NCBI GenBank assembly: GCA_905250125.1
Contig: CAJNOL010000024.1
Coordinates: 238,091-302,090 of the forward strand
DNA: 64,000 nucleotides
Direction: 5' to 3'
DNA from: Rotaria sordida
Lineage: Eukaryota > Rotifera > Eurotatoria > Philodinida > Philodinidae
The notes below the pieces were generated by a model. The model was not told the DNA's origin, did no database searches, and was given only the letters and a program-made list of their open reading frames with translations. The translations under genes were made by a program, and so were the position numbers. Shown here in pieces: positions 24,507 to 35,925 of this stretch. The first letter of the stretch is position 1. Each line of letters opens with the position of its first letter.

Positions 24507-27500
24507 CTATCTTGTTGTCGATGTATGATATAAAATTGATTGAGTAACAATAGGTTTTAATAATACATAAGCATCTGATGCATAAGTTTGTGAACTAGAT
24601 GATTGAATAAACATTTGATTAAGAAGTTTTTGTTTTAATTTTATATCACATCTATCATTTTCATGATTATGATTATTTGATGTTCCTGGTACATTTGATA
24701 ATTGTTTCATATGTTTAGCAAATAAATTTGGTATACCAGCAAGCATATTTGAAAAATCTCGTTGTTGTTTTTGATAAATTGCTAATAATTCAATATCAAT
24801 TGAAAATGATGTTAAACTTTTACAACCCATTAAAAATAATTGAGCGGTTTTATGATAATATTCAATAATTGATTCACATAGAGTAGCTAATGAATTAATG
24901 GCTTCATCAAATAATGTCTAAATAAATAAGGGATTAAGTACACAGAAGAATACTTTAGCAAAATCTGGAGATTGGACTGCTTATTTTACAGGACTAGCCA
25001 TTCAGATGATACTGTAGAAAAAAAAATACACTTGATTTGTCTGTCAAATAGTTTTATTTTGTTAGATATCAGTTTTTCTGGTGGCATCACGACTTTCAGG
25101 TTAATTTTTGGCGATTGTTATCCGTTTCAAAAGAGAATGGACTCGATTATTTGTGGAATAAATCGACAATGCTAATAGCTATTGAGTTCGGATTTTCACC
25201 GTTAGAAGGAGCATGAGTGATGGGTACAAGTCTACCTGAGAATCAAAATATTTGAAAAGTTTTCAAGGGATTCTTTGAAAAATCACTGTCTGATTCACTT
25301 GATTAGCTATATTTTCAACTTCAATTTAGCCATATTGTAGCCCAATCTCTACTTTATAAATTCCAAAATTTTTAGACATTTTCGATCTTTCCTTAAAAAT
25401 TTATGACCATTTTTACTGAATTTTCAGCTCTTTCCTAGGTATAAAAAATACACCTAATCAAGTGAATCATACAGTCATTTTCTAAAAAAATTCTAGAAAG
25501 CTTTTCAAGTATTTTAATTCTCAGGTAGACTTATACCTTCACTCATGTTCTTTCTCTAATGGCGAAAACCTGAGCTCGATAGCTATCAGCATTACCAAGT
25601 TATTCAACAAACAACTGAGTTCATTCTTTTTTGAAATGGATAATAGTCTTTCAATTTTTTTTTATGGTTGTAACAAAGTTATGTATCCCATTATATAGAG
25701 TATATTTTCCTATATTTAAATATTGAAAAAGTACGATTTTCATTTCTAGGCAAATACTCGCCTACATGGACACAGTGTCTCCCCTACATACCGCGAGAAA
25801 AGCTTGTCAGAGACTATGATAGACCGTGACAAACACCAATTAAAGATCATCATAGACTGTGACAGAAGCTTGTCAGAGACAATCGTAAATCGCATCAAGC
25901 GCCAATCAAAAATCATCATACATCGTGACAGACGTTGGTATACAATTAAAGACCGTGTATCAATAATGTCTTATTATAGTATATAGGTTACTCTCAGATT
26001 GCATTCCCGGAGGACTATGTAAAAAGAATGGCGTGAAATGTGTCCCAAAATAGATAGAATTAATTAATCCTTTCTGTGATTAGCAATAGCAACTATGTCG
26101 TGTTTCACATTTTAATCCTAAGGAGATTGTGCTAATAGGTTTTTTAATAGAAATAGAATTTTTCGTATTTTTTTTTCCTTACTTTTTGATCAAGTTCTGT
26201 ATCCATCCATTCCCATTCTTTAATAAGTTGATTAGCTGATTCATAAACTTCAAGTAATTTATCAACTGATACTGTTGAACGTAATTGTGTTTGATATGCA
26301 GTAAATTTTTGTGATAAAATATCTAAAGTTGGTATATCATGTTCATAATTATCATTTACTGTTAAAGAATTTAATGTTAATTCATCATCATCATCATTTA
26401 TTTGAAAATATGTTGAAATTTCATCAAATAATTTTTCATTTCCATAATTCATACTTTGTAGAATCGTTGCAGATTGATTTGATAATAATTCAAGTGCTTC
26501 AAACTGAGCAAGACCTAAGATAATAAAAAGAAAATTAAAAGAAAAAAATATTTTAATGTATTTAACCTTGATGTTTTTCAAATAAATGAAAAAATGATAT
26601 AGGTTCATTTTTTGTTGATGTTGATTTTATTTCTTTTTCATATTGTGCTTCACGAATTATCTATTAAACATAACATTAAAAAAAAAATTTCATAAAAAAA
26701 GAAATGAAATTGAAAAAAGAAACAAACTTCGGATAATGTTGGACGATTTTGTTTACTTAATAAACGTCGTGTTCCTTTTAAATCTGGATCAGCTTCATTA
26801 ATTACCTTTTAATACATTAATGATATTTATAGATCGAAAGAAAAAAAAACAAAGATTTTATTATTTATACATACATCAAATGTTTTTTTACCAACTGTTT
26901 CAAGAACATCAAGACTTCCTGAGACAACTTTCATACCCTATTAAAAAAAAATATAATATGTAATTCTTGATTGTGAAAAAAATTTCAAATAGAAATCCTC
27001 TTGAATTGTTATTTTTCAATAAACAAAAAAAAAACAAATCAACTATCATTGATTCATTACATGTTAGAATTATATTTGTACAACAATAAAAAAAAAATCT
27101 TAATTCAAACGATTCAAGCTCTGTAACACACTGCATCTTCAAATAAAAAGAAACCAACAATTGGCTACAATGAAGCTCATTCGAGAATTCTGGGATGCAC
27201 AATCAGAGAAACATAAATCGAGACAAAAAATATCTTACTTAAAGAGAAGGTAACGGAATTTATCGATAATTTTTAGAAAAATTGACGTACCGAGTAAAAA
27301 TACCATATTGTTTGCGAAAGATACGATTTCAAGTTATCCTCCTATGCATTTATCTTAATTTTGATAATTCTGACAGAAATGAACTCTTTTTGTAAGGGAC
27401 CTTAAAACAACAACTTTAGTTTATTTTCGAAAGTATACAAAAAAAAACCGAAATTCTGTTTTGCTACATTACTAGCATATGACTACCATTGTAAAATCTA

Positions 27501-29227
27501 TAATGGAATCCATTGGATTTATTCCGAGCCTAAAGTCGCTAGCAACTGTTTCACTTCGAATCAAACCATTGAAAATTTTTTAGAAGAGCATATCATGATT
27601 ATCAGTGTTTCAGTTGTATAGGTGTAAAACTCTATCATAAATTTTCATTAGGAACTACTTTTTATATATGATTAATACCCGCGGCAGAACTATAGGAAGG
27701 ATAGATGTAATCTCAAATATGTCGACAATAGTAACAACTAATAACCTGCATTATCATCTTCGTAAAGCATTCTCAGGGAAATTTTGGTTTGCTAAAAATC
27801 AATAGAATTCTACTGAATATCTGCATGATTTTGTTTATTCAACATTGAAATGTGAGAAGATAATCATCTGACACACGTTTTGAACTATTGATCTAAAATA
27901 CATGTCAAAATCAAATTTACTTCGAAATAGAACATCATTTTCATGCATTTTTCTTCTAATATTTTGAGAAGATGATGCGTTTTAAATTAATTTTGTCTTA
28001 TACAGTAAAAAAGACAATCGCGGAGTTCTCCTCTTTCGATTGTTGAAAACTGAAGGTTACTAGTTGTTGTCGAGTTATTGAGCTTACACCTATCCTTTTT
28101 AATTCTAGTGCGAACATTAGAACTGAGATTGAAAATTCATTCTGTTTTGATAAGTAAAGGTAGTTTTTTTTTTAAAGTTTATTCACGTACAGTAGTTGTT
28201 AGTTTTTCTAAACTTAATGCATTAAGCCAACCATCTTGATTAGTAATTGAATCATCTTTTTCTGTTTGAATATTTGATGATTCAGGTTCTAAAAAAATCA
28301 AAAATTCAATGGGAAATTTTTTTTTTTCTTCTTCTTCTAACAAACCATCTTCACTATCTGATGTTTCGCCTTTTATTTTAAATGCCATTCGATTCATTTC
28401 TGCTAATTCTTGAGGATCAGGTGCACCAAGACCAGCTTCAACAGATTCAATAACTGCACTAAAACCTTCACCTATATAAATCATAAATATGAATTTAAAA
28501 AATTCCAAAAAGAAAAGGAAAATTATAATGATACATACTAACAGTACTTGTCAATGTTGAAACACTTTGTTTTGCTGTCGATAAAAATGAACCAAAATTA
28601 CTCCATGGATTATGCCAACTTGGCTAAAAAGAAAAAGTAATTATTCTATCGATTAAAACTATGCAATAGAATTATTAAATATACTGTTCGTGTTGGTGAT
28701 TGAACAGCAAGTCGATCTAATACATAATGAGCATCTTTAACATTATGTTTTGTTACTGTTGTTGATGATGATTCTTCATCACGACGTTCAATTGGACGAG
28801 AGATTCGTGTATTTATTTTCGTATATTCATCTTTAATGAAATTTGATTCAAGTGGTTTTTTACGAAATTTTTTTTTCTGTAATCGTTGTTGATCAGATAA
28901 TTCTGTTTGTTCATCTTCATCAGATTCATTTTGAGATAAACTACCACCTGTTTTAGATGGTGATGATGATAAAGATGATGTTGAATCTTGTTGTAAAAGA
29001 GTTGTATATGTTGGTTTTATGGATTTTTCTATAGGTAGTTCATCATTTATATTCCAATCATCCCAACCATCGTTTACTGGTGGAAGAGATGGTTTTTCTA
29101 ATGAATTTTCATTTATAGATGATGTATTCGGATGATTGGATTTGACAATAGGCATTGATATTGATTCACCTTCGTCTGCACTTTCAAATTCATCTTCACT
29201 ATCGTCTTGTATAACAGTAGTCGACAT
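24507..29227 (-). CDS. FAM114A / NOXP20 family protein
   Basis: This is a FAM114A-type protein (DUF719), a family linked to Golgi membranes and Rab2. Eight exons (29227-28685, 28623-28539, 28471-28191, 26937-26875, 26805-26728, 26660-26567, 26514-26183, 24917-24507) join in frame and give 628 residues. Exon 1 is an acidic, Ser-rich disordered region with WDDW-type motifs (VNDGWDDWNINDE). The conserved core then shows WSNFGSFLSTAKQSVSTLTS, AVIESVEAGLGAPDPQEL, and GSLDVLETVGKKTFDVINEA. Next comes HLFEKHQGLAQFEALELLSN, with the FEALE(L/M)LS motif. The last exon encodes the C-terminal helical segment (LFDEAINSLATLCESIIEYY). Two introns of about 1.25 kb (26938-28190 and 24918-26182) carry repeat elements; the others are 60-70 bases. 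Confidence 0.85.
25116..25647. repeat. Foldback element in FAM114A intron 7
   Basis: The left arm, 25116-25306, and right arm, 25453-25647, are inverted imperfect copies; for instance TGATTCACTTGATTAG at 25291-25306 faces CTAATCAAGTGAATCA at 25454. Shared blocks also include GTCTACCTGAGAAT against ATTCTCAGGTAGAC. The 146-base spacer is AT-rich with no coding frame. It is a non-autonomous inverted-repeat element. Confidence 0.75.
25801..25932 (+). repeat. Tandem repeat, two 66-base units
   Basis: Two units (25801-25866 and 25867-25932) each start AGCTTGTCAGAGACWATSRT and end GTGACAGA, followed by a partial third. Because 66 is a multiple of three, one frame stays open and repeats a 22-residue motif (SLSET...), giving a 60-codon frame. 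It lies in an intron and I take it as repeat DNA. Confidence 0.7.
26025..26135. repeat. Dispersed repeat, copy 1 (partner at 38400-38520)
   Basis: The blocks GAAATGTGTCCCAAAATAGA, AGATAGAAT, CTGTGATTA and CATTTTAATCCTA recur in the opposite orientation at 38400-38520. This copy is in FAM114A intron 7 and the other is in an SLC4 intron, both oriented as insertions into long introns. Confidence 0.65.
28001..28112. repeat. Repeat copy related to 7025-7275
   Basis: In the 1.25-kb intron 3 of the FAM114A gene this segment is a reverse-complement relative of the left half of the element at 7025-7275. GTCTTTTTTACTGTATAAGA reads similarly in both. It seems to be a truncated copy. Confidence 0.6.
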
Positions 29228-32012
29228 TTAGAAAATGTAAATATCTAAAAAAAAAAAGAATCTTGCAGCTTATATTGTGAAGGCGAAGACATAGACAAGA
29301 CAAAATAAATGTTAATAGTTTTTATGATAGATAAATCAATCGTTTATTTCCATCGTCACGAGTTTTTGCTTTTTTTTAACCTATAAGAAATGATTCGATG
29401 ACCTCGTTGAATAATTGTCGTTTCATCTTGTCTGAAATAGAGTGACATCTTTCGTTTGTAGAAGAAGATAATAATCTTGAATATGCTAATATTTAGACAC
29501 TTTCTTTTCCTCGATGTTTAAAGAAAGATATTAATGCAAATTAAACTATATAGGTTAAATAAAATATGAATTAAACATTTATATATGAGATACAATAGAA
29601 ATTTAAAAGAAATTCGATCTTGAAAATGTTGATTTTGATCGATCAAAGTAAATTATATTAAATATAGTAACTTCAGTTTAACGACGTAGAATTCATCTGT
29701 GTATCGTATACATATTGTACGCCATCTTTGTTTTTAATATTGGTTGGTGCTTATAATGAACAAAAGTCTTTTTATAAGAAAGAAAGAAAAAAAACACAGA
29801 CGTAATTTCGGTTTTTTTCAAGAGGTACATCATTTGTTTTATTCAAGTTTTCTCGTTTAAAGCATTGATTTGAAACTCTGAAGATATGAATAGATATAAT
29901 AAAGCAAATAGAGATGCTCTTTCGTCATAATTATGTTGCACAACAATGATGAAAAATTAAAAAAGTATATTGAACTAATAATAATGATTTTAAAAATCTA
30001 CACATTTGATCTCTGAGTTGTGCTAAATGAATAGATAAGAAATAAAAGTTTTATCTTAGATTTTTTAAATGAATAATTCAGAAAAGTTAAAATATATCTT
30101 CATTTGAGATGAATTCTTTATCATGATTGATATCTCTACATAAGTCAAATATAAAACAAATTTTCGATAAAATTAAATATTAAAAGTACTACATATAATA
30201 AAAATTTATCAGAAATTTCATTATATGTGTATAATTAACTCCGAATACATTTTTCTTGACATCAGCATTCTATTTTTCTTAGTAATAGAGAATCGGAATG
30301 ATTTGAAGATAGCAAAAAATCAATGAAAACTTAGTCAAGAATTTTCGTGCACCAATGTACTACAAATTTCATGGATTTTTGATACAATATCTATTGATTT
30401 TCAATTAGCACAATATCCAATTTATTTCCTCGTAACCCATTTATGCTATATATAATAAAACTTGCATTAAACAAATCGTTCTATTTGGTACAATATGGGA
30501 ACATGATTTGTTGCTAAACTTGACATTTCGACTAATTCGAAGATCTTATAATCTCATAAATGATGAGTTCAGTTTGGATCTTGGAGTGATTATTCAAAGA
30601 AACTAATTTTGAAACTGGATATAAACTACAGCTACATAATAACAAAATATTTAAAAAAATATCATAAATGTTATGCTTCATATTTAAAACAAATCAATCA
30701 TGATAGTTTCATTTAGTTTTTCCTTAAGGAGATTCTCCTTAGAAAACTCCATTTTTCGAAAAAATGTCGAAACTGAGCTTTTGTCATAGGAAGATGTACT
30801 GCAGCTTCCTCTTCCAGAATATATATGCCTTTTCACAAAACGACTAAAGTTTCACAGACTTATCACAAACAACTTCGACACTACTGTTAGGTTTTCGAAG
30901 AAATTTTCATGGTTTTTTAAAGTTTTTCTGCTTTGGAAAAACTGCGTTACCATTTGTATTATCATTGAATAGAACATTTTTATATTAACCAGCATGTCAA
31001 ATGGCGTTAGCTACCTTCATTTATTACGTACTCTAAAATGGTCCACTGGAATATATTAAAAATATACCATTGTAATATGATTTGTTCTGGAATTGAATGA
31101 CAAAATCCATTTCTAGAACTTCTTTGACGTTTTTCTCAAAACATGATTTTCAGGCAGGAAAATTGCAATAACTTTCACCAGATTCAAGGTATAACCGATG
31201 TTTTCCTTTTTGTTTTAAAGGTCTGAATGAAAGCTAACTTTTGATCGGACGGATCTTGGATACTTGATTTTTGAATTGAGAAAAGTGAAATTCACTGTCG
31301 AGCGAGTCACCTTTTTTATGCTTATTTTGAACATTATGTCCACTAAAATGCTCATAAAAAATGAATTGAAGGTAGTTTCAAAATTCTGTTCGATGGAAAG
31401 CTGAACCAATCATTTCTGAAAGTTTCAATCCAGATGGTCCGTTATAAGTGGTAAATCAATTTTAAGGATGCCCCTTAAAAATAATCGAGAACATGGAAGT
31501 AAAAAACACTTTTTGTATTCTACTCTGAGATCTATTGCTTCTTTTCATTATAAAAATTCCTACCAGCAATAACAACCTTCTAGCTATACTTTCACTGACT
31601 TCCTATGATAGTGAACTGTCAATTGACTAGAAAAAACCTAATGAAATATGAAATCGCCATGAATTTTCAACCAGCAATGTGTATCATTTTGTTGCTATGT
31701 GCAAATCTATTTACGGCAACATAAGAAGAAGGAGAGTAAAAACTTCCAGATATAAAAAGAAAGTGAAATGTGATATGATGTATGAAATAATGTTACAATC
31801 TTTTTTATAGCCATTCATTATTTCATGACATTACAGACAAAGCAGATTTAAAAAAAAATAAAACACGTAAATGAAACGAAAATAAAAAAAGAACTTGGAC
31901 GACAGCAACAATCGAAAACAAATAGAAACATCTAGAAAAATGTTCCAACATACTCTATAAATTCAAGTCATTTTATTGTATCTTTTTTCATTGATAAAAC
32001 ACCGCGTATACA
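29228..32012. other. Intergenic region, possible old repeat at 30720-31480
   Basis: There is no recognised gene. Around 30720 (CCTTAAGGAGATTCTCCTTA) and 31465 (TTTTAAGGATGCCCCTTAAA) there are loosely matching inverted ends that could bound an old 0.75-kb DNA element, but the interior has no transposase-like frame and the match is weak. The 64-codon frame at 31215-31409 is unrecognised. Confidence 0.45.
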
Positions 32013-34211
32013 ATGGACAAAAAGAGAAATTCAACAACAACATTTGCTGTTATCATGCCATCTGAACATACCGATGTAAGACCACGGCGGTCTTCTTATA
32101 TTGGTATGGCTCAGAACTTCGTCCTAGTGTGGCTCAATGCTAATATCAATGAGATGAACAACAACAACAACAACTCTATGAAGTCCATCAACAAATTAAA
32201 AGAAGTGGTCAACAAGATATATTCATTCACAGATGTGAATGAATACATCGATTTTATAACCGATAGTTCAACGAGAGAAAATATTTATGATCTTTTCTGG
32301 TTTCTTCAGCCAAACAATTGTTTCCATCGTCCATGATATTCCACAAATCGATACTTTATATATTTTCAATGAGAACTAAGCTTGGCATAAAGGTTGGCCC
32401 AAACAATGGTCAAAAATAAAAGGAGTATTTACACATATGGCTTCTATCTGTAAAGCTCTTCAACAAGCGGCACAAGAATGTGACAAAAACTTGATCTCGA
32501 TGAGTTTTATGACAACCATTAGTGGAAGCAGCAACCTAAATCTCGATCAACTGGATTCATCGGGAAGGTAACGATTCGTAACGGTTGGTTACGAAAGCCC
32601 AGTAAGAAGCAGGGCTTTCGTAACAATGTAAAATGCATAAATCATAAAAAGCAGGGCTTTCGTATCGATTTTTGACAGGGCTTTCGTATCGTTTTAGACA
32701 GAGCTTTCGTATCATTTCTTAAAGAGCTTTCCTATCAAGTTTACAGGGCCTTCGTAACAATTTTGACAGGGTCTTCGTATGGGTCTTACAGGATCTTCGT
32801 ACCGTTCTTACAGGGCTATCGTAACGTAAAAGGATTTGGTATGATCTTTCGTCAGATGTTGCTGACAGGATTTCATATTGAAATTAGTGATCTACCAAAA
32901 TTATAACATAAATAGTTCAACAGTAGAAAGTGAGAACCAGAATATAAGTATAGACAAATTTTTATCTTCTTGTAAATCTCTTTCTTAGTAACAACAAAAA
33001 GTAACAAAAACCAGGCAATATATAAAGAGAGAAGAGTGAACGAGAACAATATCAAGATAATAGAATTAAGAATACACATAATTGATTTCCTCGATTTTAA
33101 GTCAGCAACTTTAACAAAAAAAAGGCGTACACAATTCTGGAAAAACATAGAGAACTAGAAATAACAACGACATCTATGAATGTATACAAATAATTCATTC
33201 ACAGTATAGTACCATGTATTTGGACCATTTGAGTATATAAAACTTGTTACGAATGGATCCCACTTAATGACTTAAGCGATATTTGTAAGCATGCGTATTC
33301 GTAACGAATGCCCTGTTCTTTTTAGTACCAGTCTTTCATTTTAGTTATGAATGCAATAAGAACTTGATTACGAAAGCCCTGTCAAAAACGATACGAAAGC
33401 CCTGTATAAGTTTGATACGAAAGCCCTGTCAAAATTTGATACGAAAGCCTTGTCAGAATTTGTTACGAAAGCCCTGTCAAAATTCGTTACGAAAGCCCTG
33501 TAGTAAAAACGATGACAGGGCTTTCGTATTACGAAAGCCCTGTAAATTTCTCGTTACGAATCGTTACACCCCCGATTCATCGTTAATGTACATATAAATA
33601 ATGAAAGAAATTTTATTAACCATTGATTTCAACTAACAACATATCGATGAATTTACTACTTATTGTCATTAACTATTTGCCGAGAATTCGAGAGAACTAC
33701 AAAATGTTCAAAAAATTGAGCGAGAATATCACGAAAATACCCCAATATGTTGGTATACGTACCACTGTTTTCTTTATTCAATGCTGAACCGTCGTTACGC
33801 ATGATGGAAGTCGGCCTCATTATAAAGATGGGATTTTTTATTCGTGATTTGCACAACAACATCGCCGAGCTTCATGATCACCAGTCTGCTTGAAATACAT
33901 CTATGAATTCATTCACTATTTATTGTGGCCAAGGATTGTCGCATACACATTTTGATCAAATGGCTAACACCAAAGGTAGACTATTATCATTTAATAACTT
34001 TTTGTCGACAAGTCTTGAGCGAGAAGTGTCTCTTTCGTTTGCTGAGAATAATCAAAATGATACCGATCTGATAGATGTTTTCTTTGAAATAATTATCAAA
34101 CCATCGACATCAACTACTGTTTTCGCAAACGTTCAAGATGCCAGTTATTTCAAAGGAGAAGAAGAAATACTCTTCATGAACAATAGCAAATATATAAAAT
34201 CCATGAATTAG
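32013..34211 (+). pseudogene. Broken ADP-ribosyltransferase-type gene, interrupted by a transposon
   Basis: The N-terminal part (ATG at 32013) and the C-terminal ART domain can be recognised, but the gene is dead. The first frame runs from 32013 to a stop at 32336, where the reading frame is lost. Recognisable coding sequence continues in another frame up to about 32562, with at least one stop codon near 32376. A 1.0-kb transposon then interrupts it (32563-33573). Several stops and frame changes follow between 33590 and 33900. The last intact frame, 33903-34211, holds ART-domain landmarks: the FLSTS motif and a Glu-rich EEEIL motif of the R-S-E class. The first motif has Cys where the Arg should be (IYCGQGLS). 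Such proteins transfer ADP-ribose from NAD to arginine in vertebrates; large families are, to my knowledge, common in bdelloid rotifers. The break order is unknown. Confidence 0.85.
32563..33573. mobile_element. Non-autonomous Mutator-like element with 9-bp target duplication
   Basis: The 9-base direct repeat GATTCATCG lies immediately outside both ends (32554-32562 and 33574-33582). The termini are inverted: TAACGATTCGTAACG on the left and CGTTACGAATCGTTA on the right. Inside them are arrays of about 22-25-base units around CAGGGCTTTCGTA, in one orientation at 32612-32830 (about nine units) and mostly inverted at 33364-33545 (about six to eight). The middle (32840-33300) encodes no transposase; a hydrophobic 91-codon frame at 32873-33148 is unsupported. 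A 9-bp duplication with long, internally repeated inverted ends fits Mutator/MULE elements. Confidence 0.85.
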
Positions 34212-35925
34212 ATATTAGAACAATAAACGAGTATTCTATAATTAGTTCAACAAAGATTATTATCGTGTCATCTCTAAAAGTACTATTTCGTACAACTGTT
34301 TCCATATAAAGATCATATTCAATTGTTAGTATTCAGTTTTCAAAACGAACAGATTTAAATAAAATTTTATCATTAATAGTCTGATCAACATCAAGAACTT
34401 TCTGGCTTCGATAATCTGATTAGTCGAAACGTAACTCTTCCAATTTACAACGGCAAAAAAAAGAAGCCCTGACTCCAGTATAGCATGGTGATCTTTTGAA
34501 CAAAAAGAGTTTCATATGAAATCGTCCAAACGATAGTTCATTTATTTTTAGGAATTATCGATTTATCAGTCAATCGTCACTGGAGGCATCGTACCGCATT
34601 TTGCAGCCCAGTGTAACCAGAATGTCATCTAGGCTTATTTATTAATTGAATTGTTTCTTTGTTTGAATGGCAAATGGATGTGGTAAAAAAGTTTTTGAAT
34701 AGACAACAAAGTGTATTATACATCGTTTGTTTAGTTTTTGATTAAGATTAACATTGAGATGATAATGTTCAATGTATAGTTTAAAAGAAAACTTGAATAA
34801 TTATATGCTAATAAACATTTATTAATACAATGACATCTTCGTTCTGAGATGTTTGTTAGTTTCAATAAATACTAATTTGAGAATGATATTCAAAAACGAT
34901 GATTCTCCACTCCAAAAAGTCAATTTTCGTCAAAAAAAATGATTTTTGAAATCTTTTTTATGCTAATGATCAAATTCCAAACAAATTCCATTCAAATACA
35001 GTTCATTATAGAGAGACTGCGTTCGTTTTTGGTTATTGAGGCACTTGATGCTCCTTCGAATGAGAGGAAGGAATTTATTATATAGGCTGGGGTTCTGTAG
35101 AAAACTTCTGATGGTCTTTCACTATTTTAGATACTTTAATGTCCGTAAAAATTTCAGAAGGCAGCAATAAAAAATCCTTTCTCCTCATCTGAAAGAGTAA
35201 ACAATTATCTTTCAAATAAAATAATTCTCAAATCTATACCTTGAAGTGTAGTGTAAAAATATTTATACGAGGCGAGAGTCTATTTGAGGTCCTGATATAT
35301 AGTAAAATTCTAAGTGCTGAGGTTTAGAGAGATAAAAAAAATCCTAGGTTTACTTTTTTTTTATCTAATATTTTGTAAAAAATCGATTTAGAAGGTGAGA
35401 GGCATTAAGATAGTATCAACTTTTCAAAGCTCTCTTCGATGGTTCCCACTCTTTAGATATTCGATTAACATTCCTTTTATGCATATAGTGAGTCGTTGTA
35501 TTGACATTCTAAATTTTCCTTAACACTTAGAAACTTTTCTTTTCATATTTATTAGTAAAAATCAAACAAATAATCCAGTTATTTCAATATTAATTTGATG
35601 AATCCATCTTAAATAATGTCATTTTTCATTTGTTTGTGTTACCGGTAAAATAATACGGCATTTGATACAAAGCAAACAACAACAAAAAAAAAACAGAAAA
35701 CAGAAGACAACTATAAATAAAAAGTATTGAAGCCAGATATAAATATTCATAAGGATTCTATGCCAAAACTAAATAGAAAATATGGAAGAAACAACAATAC
35801 ATATTGAATGGGTCTTTTATGTCTATAATCATACAGACTTTTGTTAAATCGATATAATCACTGTTTGATATGACTATCTGAGGGTTAAACATATAAATAA
35901 AACAAAAAAAAAAAACAGAAAACAA
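34212..35925. other. Intergenic region, nothing recognised
   Basis: This AT-rich stretch lies between the dead ART gene and the 3' end of the SLC4 gene. I see no coding frame with family resemblance, no structured RNA and no clear repeat. Confidence 0.55.

Noticed and set aside
25804..25986. 60-codon frame with 22-residue repeats
   Set aside because: It comes from the 66-bp tandem repeat inside an intron; there is no sign of a gene around it.
30720..31480. A 0.75-kb DNA transposon with short inverted ends
   Set aside because: The end match is weak and gapped, and I found no clear target duplication or transposase frame.
33364..33545. CRISPR-like array from the regular 24-bp units
   Set aside because: The units are near-contiguous variants with no unique spacers, occur at both ends of an element in mainly opposite orientation, and the DNA is animal.
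33364..33597. 77-codon frame with a repeated RKPCQN motif
   Set aside because: It is the translation of the subterminal 24-bp DNA repeats of the Mutator-like element; 24 is divisible by three, so the frame stays open by structure.
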